Virus record (IMG/VR): IMGVR_UViG_3300048686_000885 | Location: 1 to 25,180 of that record | Length of the DNA: 25,180 bases | Reading direction: 5' to 3' (one strand) | From: a virus | In this document: in pieces, positions 22,478 through 25,180 of the stretch | Layout of the letters: every line of letters begins with the position of its first letter | Position numbering within the stretch: the stretch's first letter is position 1 | Translations under genes and position numbers: made by a program | The notes under the pieces: model-generated | Databases searched by the model: none | Seen by the model: only the letters and a program-made list of their open reading frames with translations | Told to the model about the DNA's origin: nothing

Positions 22478-22549
22478 TTATTTTTTACCGTCAAAAAAAT
22501 CAATAAACCACCACGCGAACACAAATAACAGCAGGACTAAGAAAATCAC
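22478..22549 (-). CDS. 23-residue single-span membrane micropeptide
   Basis: The start GTG 22549 overlaps the stop of the upstream gene as GTGA, and GGGAGGG lies 5 bases before it, the strongest ribosome site in the block. The peptide has a core IFLVLLLFVFAWWFI (residues 2-16) and ends DFFDGKK before TAA 22478. That is one membrane helix with an acidic/basic cytoplasmic-like end. It could be a holin-like, superinfection-exclusion or membrane-associated regulator; none can be told from sequence. Reality rests on the coupling and the ribosome site, not on length. Confidence 0.6.
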   Translation of the reverse strand: MIFLVLLLFVFAWWFIDFFDGKK

Positions 22550-23241
22550 ATGGCCCTCCCGATATCCCCGGCCACATGATGACGCAACAGCGAACCCTCG
22601 GGCAAGCTTGCAGCAAAAGCACGCACTGCCACAGCATCATCCGCACGGCCTTGTTTTTTAGTGGCGCGCCATTGCATGGCAACGAAACCCGCTGCAGCAT
22701 AACAGCCGCCCTCACGGTCCGAACCCACTAGCTCTTTATAAGTGCTATGCCCAACGAACACCACCACATAATCGCGATCGCCACGGGCACAAAGCGGCGA
22801 ACCATTGCCGCAATCCCTGCAGGTGAAAGTCTCAGCAAGCTCAGCAGGGCAGCGCACAAAGCGCACGCCATCAATAGTTTTCGGCCACTGTTCAGCAGAA
22901 GCGGCCGGGGCAGCGTAAACCGTCGGATACCCATCGCGAACCGACGCCACAGCATCGGCCACAGCATCGGAGGAAACATTAATAACAGTCCGCCCTGCAG
23001 CGGGCTTAGGTAAGGCGTGACGAGCAAAGTGAGAGTAAGTCCAAGCTTTACCACCACGGGGCACAGCATCGGACAATGCTTCAAGATAATCGGTATCGAC
23101 TAGGTTGGACGACTCGGCGCCCTTCGGGTTCAATGCGCAAGTTTTCGGGCATGTGCCGAAAATAGAATGTTCGCCTGAGCGATAAGTGACGGCAATTTTG
23201 CCGGTTTTTGAATTGCCTGATACGGCTACAGTTTTAAGCAT
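22546..23241 (-). CDS. Cys-rich conserved phage protein, DUF7227-like (231 aa)
   Basis: The start follows AGAAAGGATAG-N4. Conserved features include GTCPKTCALNPKG (Cys31, Cys35), LEALSDAVPRGGKAWTYSHF and RTVINVSSD, followed by CPAELAETFTCRDCGNGSPLCARGDRDYVVVFVGHS with Cys131, Cys141, Cys144 and Cys151. I recall this layout from a widespread phage family of unknown function that is built around these Cys residues. They could bind zinc or an iron-sulfur cluster. No membrane segment. The stop overlaps the micropeptide start. Confidence 0.85.
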   Translation of the reverse strand: MLKTVAVSGNSKTGKIAVTYRSGEHSIFGTCPKTCALNPKGAESSNLVDTDYLEALSDAVPRGGKAWTYSHFARHALPKPAAGRTVINVSSDAVADAVASVRDGYPTVYAAPAASAEQWPKTIDGVRFVRCPAELAETFTCRDCGNGSPLCARGDRDYVVVFVGHSTYKELVGSDREGGCYAAAGFVAMQWRATKKQGRADDAVAVRAFAASLPEGSLLRHHVAGDIGRAM

Positions 23242-23274
23242 GACTCTATCCTTTCTAGTGGGTTACAGCAGAGT

Positions 23275-23640
23275 TTACTCTACCATAGAATTGTCGCTAG
23301 TGGGAAGCGCTATCTTTCCCCACCACCTCGTCAAGGGTAAACCCTTGCGTGAATACATCCGCCTCAATTCCACATCAGCCTCGGCAGCGTAAAAACTGCG
23401 ATATGGTTTATTGACGCAAGCTATCAAAAAAGCAGGATGAATAAACTCGGAAGACTCAAGCTTGGCGCGTACCTCAGCAAGCCGCACCTCAAGCTTTGAA
23501 ATAGGAATCCGTTCGATCAAAGCAATCTCAAGATAAACATCAGCGAACTTCCGGGCATCCTTCAAAAGCTGAAACACTGCATGCGGCGAGGCAGGGCTAA
23601 GATTCGCAAAAACACGATAAACAGATCGCTCTTTTTTCAT
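23275..23640 (-). CDS. Hypothetical accessory protein (121 aa)
   Basis: ATG 23640 preceded by AGAAAGGATAG-N4. Mostly helical: SPHAVFQLLKDARKFADVYLEIAL, then LEVRLAEVRAKLESSEF, then an HPAFLIACVNKPYRSFY core and a basic C terminus (RRMYSRKGLPLTRWWGK). No domain recognised. The gene has a short 62-base leader with no strong promoter; a weak TTGCAT/TAGCAT pair with a 17-base spacer lies at 23686-23714. Its end overlaps the leader of the next gene. Confidence 0.78.
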   Translation of the reverse strand: MKKERSVYRVFANLSPASPHAVFQLLKDARKFADVYLEIALIERIPISKLEVRLAEVRAKLESSEFIHPAFLIACVNKPYRSFYAAEADVELRRMYSRKGLPLTRWWGKIALPTSDNSMVE

Positions 23641-23702
23641 CTCTCTATCCTTTCTGGAAAAACTTAATTAACAACAGCAAAGCTATGCTATCACAAAAAA
23701 TC

Positions 23703-24101
23703 TTATGATGCAAGCGCCTCGTAAAATTCACGCCAAACCATGCTTTTTAGTTCCCATTTTTTAAACGGTGGCAAGTCGATTCCAACACCATACAACTGCA
23801 TCGCACTAATACTTTCGTATAGCAGCAAAGTATCGGGAAACGACTTTGTCGCAAGTTTCCACACCAAAATAAAGCCCGGACGGCCAAGCCGCCCATGGCG
23901 CATGTGAAAAGCGACCTGATGAGGGCGCAACTCAACCTTTCGGCCGGTTGCGACCTTCAACTCAAGCATCACAAAGCGACTTCCCACACCGATCAGCATG
24001 TCGGGAATGCCAAGATTCACGCGGTTTTCAATGCGCTCGATGTCGCACCATTCCCGCAGCCCCTGGCGTACCTTCTCGGAAAGCTTGGCCTCAGGCGTCA
24101 T
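23703..24101 (-). CDS. PD-(D/E)XK nuclease (132 aa)
   Basis: NLGIPDMLIG (Asp34) followed by FVMLELKV (Glu47, Lys49) is the D-x12-E-x-K core, then RPHQVAFHMRHGRLGRPGFILVW supplies Gln62 and a late strand, as in Holliday junction resolvase-like and VRR-NUC phage nucleases. The N terminus MTPEAKLSEKVRQGL is the usual opening. The frame also has ATG 24122 and 24113, but ATG 24101 gives that opening and overlaps the TerS stop by 11 bases. It directly follows the small terminase, so a packaging-linked or DNA branch-resolving role is possible. The active site is intact. Confidence 0.82.
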   Translation of the reverse strand: MTPEAKLSEKVRQGLREWCDIERIENRVNLGIPDMLIGVGSRFVMLELKVATGRKVELRPHQVAFHMRHGRLGRPGFILVWKLATKSFPDTLLLYESISAMQLYGVGIDLPPFKKWELKSMVWREFYEALAS

Positions 24102-24756
24102 TCTTGGGCACATCCACGTCAAAAACGCTCAGATCCACATCCTCAAACGTCGGGTCATAAGGTGGATCGGCTCCCTTATCCGCACTGGCAAGGACCTTTC
24201 CTGTCTCAGCGTCGATCAAGGCCTTCGGTGGAGGGCCCCCATAGAGCTGTTTAAGCTCGTCCAGTTTGCGTTGGACCTCCTCCTTGGACATCGAATCAAT
24301 CGTGCCATGGCGGATCTCTTTACGGTCGATGTAGATGGTTCCAAGAGCCTGCCCCCTGCGGTATTCCGCCTGCACAGCAGCAGCAAAGGCTCCTGCTTCA
24401 AGTGCTTTATCACGTATCGTCTGTAAGTCCCTCATGTGCCTTTCGTAGGTGGTGTTGTACTTCATTGCCAACTCAGCCCGATAGGCCTGGATCGCAGCCA
24501 CGACATGTGGACAAGTCTTCGGATTGGTCAATCGCCTAGCTTCTGCCTGAGCACTGCCCTCAGAATAGCCTGCACGCAGCGCAGCTTCACGCAACGTGAC
24601 TCTCCCATCGTTTGACACATACTCCTGCACAAAACGCCACTGCTGAGGCGTTAAGGCCTTCTTAGGGCCTTTTAAGGGCCCTACGTCCGTTGCCAAGCGC
24701 TGTTGGACCTTCGGCGGAATGATCGGGGGCGTTGACCAGATGTCTTTCGTACTCAC
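24091..24756 (-). CDS. terS: Terminase small subunit (about 221 aa)
   Basis: Recognises the phage DNA for packaging. LTPQQWRFVQEYVSNDGRVTLREAALRAGY (residues 36-64) and SEGSAQAEARRLTNP form the helix-turn-helix region of TerS proteins, followed by a long helical oligomerisation region (YERHMRDLQTIRDKALEAGAFAAAVQAEYRR) and an acidic tail (DPTFEDVDLSVFDVD). The longest frame opens at ATG 24777, but GTG 24756 overlaps the previous stop as GTGA and has GGAGG about 6 bases before it, so I prefer it. It is not adjacent to TerL, which is unusual. Confidence 0.85.
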   Translation of the reverse strand: MSTKDIWSTPPIIPPKVQQRLATDVGPLKGPKKALTPQQWRFVQEYVSNDGRVTLREAALRAGYSEGSAQAEARRLTNPKTCPHVVAAIQAYRAELAMKYNTTYERHMRDLQTIRDKALEAGAFAAAVQAEYRRGQALGTIYIDRKEIRHGTIDSMSKEEVQRKLDELKQLYGGPPPKALIDAETGKVLASADKGADPPYDPTFEDVDLSVFDVDVPKNDA

Positions 24757-24995
24757 GACACCCTCCATAAACGCCATCCAGAGCCATCAGAAGCCTTTCT
24801 GAGCGTAAAACGCCATTCAGGGCGGTGACTACCCGTAAAACGGATTGCAGCGACTCTGGCGCTGAATGCAGGGCCTTGCTGGGCAAAGAAAATGCTGTCG
24901 CCCACGCCCATGTCTTCAAAGGGATATTTTGAAGTCCTTTTGACGACCGGGAGGGGAATATCGGTATCGATTTGTAATCTCATGGTAGCCATCAT
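24753..24995 (-). CDS. Small conserved hypothetical protein (80 aa)
   Basis: The sequence LQIDTDIPLPVVKRTSKYPFEDMGVGDSIFF, then RFTGSHRPEWRFTLRKASDGSGWRLWRV, is a compact beta protein. I recall similar (KYPF-x-x-M-x-VGDS then F-x-x-R-x-x-GWR-WRV) small proteins in many phages; function is not known. The frame opens at ATG 24995, with ATG 24992 and ATG 24983 (MRLQIDTDIP) as alternatives; no ribosome site separates these. A promoter is right upstream and the stop overlaps the TerS start. Confidence 0.78.
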   Translation of the reverse strand: MMATMRLQIDTDIPLPVVKRTSKYPFEDMGVGDSIFFAQQGPAFSARVAAIRFTGSHRPEWRFTLRKASDGSGWRLWRVS

Positions 24996-25013
24996 GTAAT
25001 CAATAATTCGCGG

Positions 25014-25042
25014 ATCTTACGCAGGTGTACGTTTCTGGTCAA
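25014..25042 (-). promoter_or_regulatory. Promoter in front of the TerS block
   Basis: Minus strand TTGACC (25042-25037, 5 of 6) and TAAGAT (25019-25014, 4 of 6) with a 17-base spacer. Transcription would start near 25007, only about 12 bases before the first possible start codon. Confidence 0.6.
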
Positions 25043-25072
25043 CCAAGGACTCCAACCCCACCCAAAAACCAG

Positions 25073-25130
25073 CCCAAAAATCGCTACAAAACGTTGACCA
25101 AAAATAACCCCAAAAAATCGCTACAAAAAA
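25073..25130. repeat. Direct repeat, 16 bases, two copies
   Basis: AAAAATCGCTACAAAA occurs at 25076-25091 and 25113-25128, 37 bases apart, in an AT-rich and C-rich gene-free stretch (24996-25180). Both copies follow CCCA. Possible protein binding sites, or part of a larger repeat cut by the window edge. Confidence 0.65.
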
Positions 25131-25180
25131 TCCACCAAACAAAGGGTCTTCAAAAACACATTACGCCATTACGTTAGGGG

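Noticed and set aside
22500-22715. 71-residue minus-strand frame
   Set aside because: Overlaps the 231-aa gene in another frame and has no ribosome site.
1-25180. tRNA genes, transposases or integrase
   Set aside because: No cloverleaf, IS ends or recombinase motifs could be seen in either strand, so no claim for integration is made.

Overview
The window is part of a tailed double-stranded DNA bacteriophage (or prophage) genome. Nearly every gene lies on the minus strand, so transcription runs from right to left. The diagnostic genes are a large terminase with Walker A, Walker B and RNase H-like nuclease motifs, a portal protein, a scaffolding protein, a Mu gpT-like major capsid protein, two small head-tail adaptors and several repetitive fibre proteins. 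No tape-measure or sheath gene is visible, and the adaptor set resembles short-tailed (podovirus-like) phages, but the window stops inside a fibre gene, so morphology is not settled. The extended ribosome-binding motif AGAAAGG pairs perfectly with the CCUUUCU extension of the 16S tail known from many betaproteobacteria; this weakly suggests such a host.

Layout, right to left. (1) 25180-23703: a short repeat, a promoter, a small unknown gene, the small terminase subunit and a PD-(D/E)XK nuclease. (2) 23640-20441: a block of five accessory genes, each preceded by exactly the same leader AGAAAGGATAG-N4-ATG, most with their own promoter, and several with operator-like dyads or terminators. A 23-residue membrane micropeptide is tucked between two of them. 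(3) 20440-20126: a structured gene-free region with two strong hairpins forming a terminator, a 13-bp perfect inverted repeat and a parS-like site. (4) 20125-8952: the packaging and head block (TerL, a giant transglycosylase/HEXXH protein, portal, two small proteins, a GroES-like co-chaperonin, scaffold, an unknown, a decoration-like protein, major capsid), closed by a terminator at 8901-8930. (5) From a new promoter at 8870-8898 to the left edge: small structural proteins, a Met-rich protein, adaptors, and then tail and fibre proteins, many joined by ATGA start-stop overlaps.

The most unusual features are two exact copies of a 16-bp sequence identical to bacterial parS centromere sites (one directly in front of TerL, one inside the giant virion protein gene), the five-copy fixed RBS cassette separating TerS from TerL, the transglycosylase/metalloprotease-like fusion, the 20-residue repeat protein, and a phage GroES without a visible GroEL.
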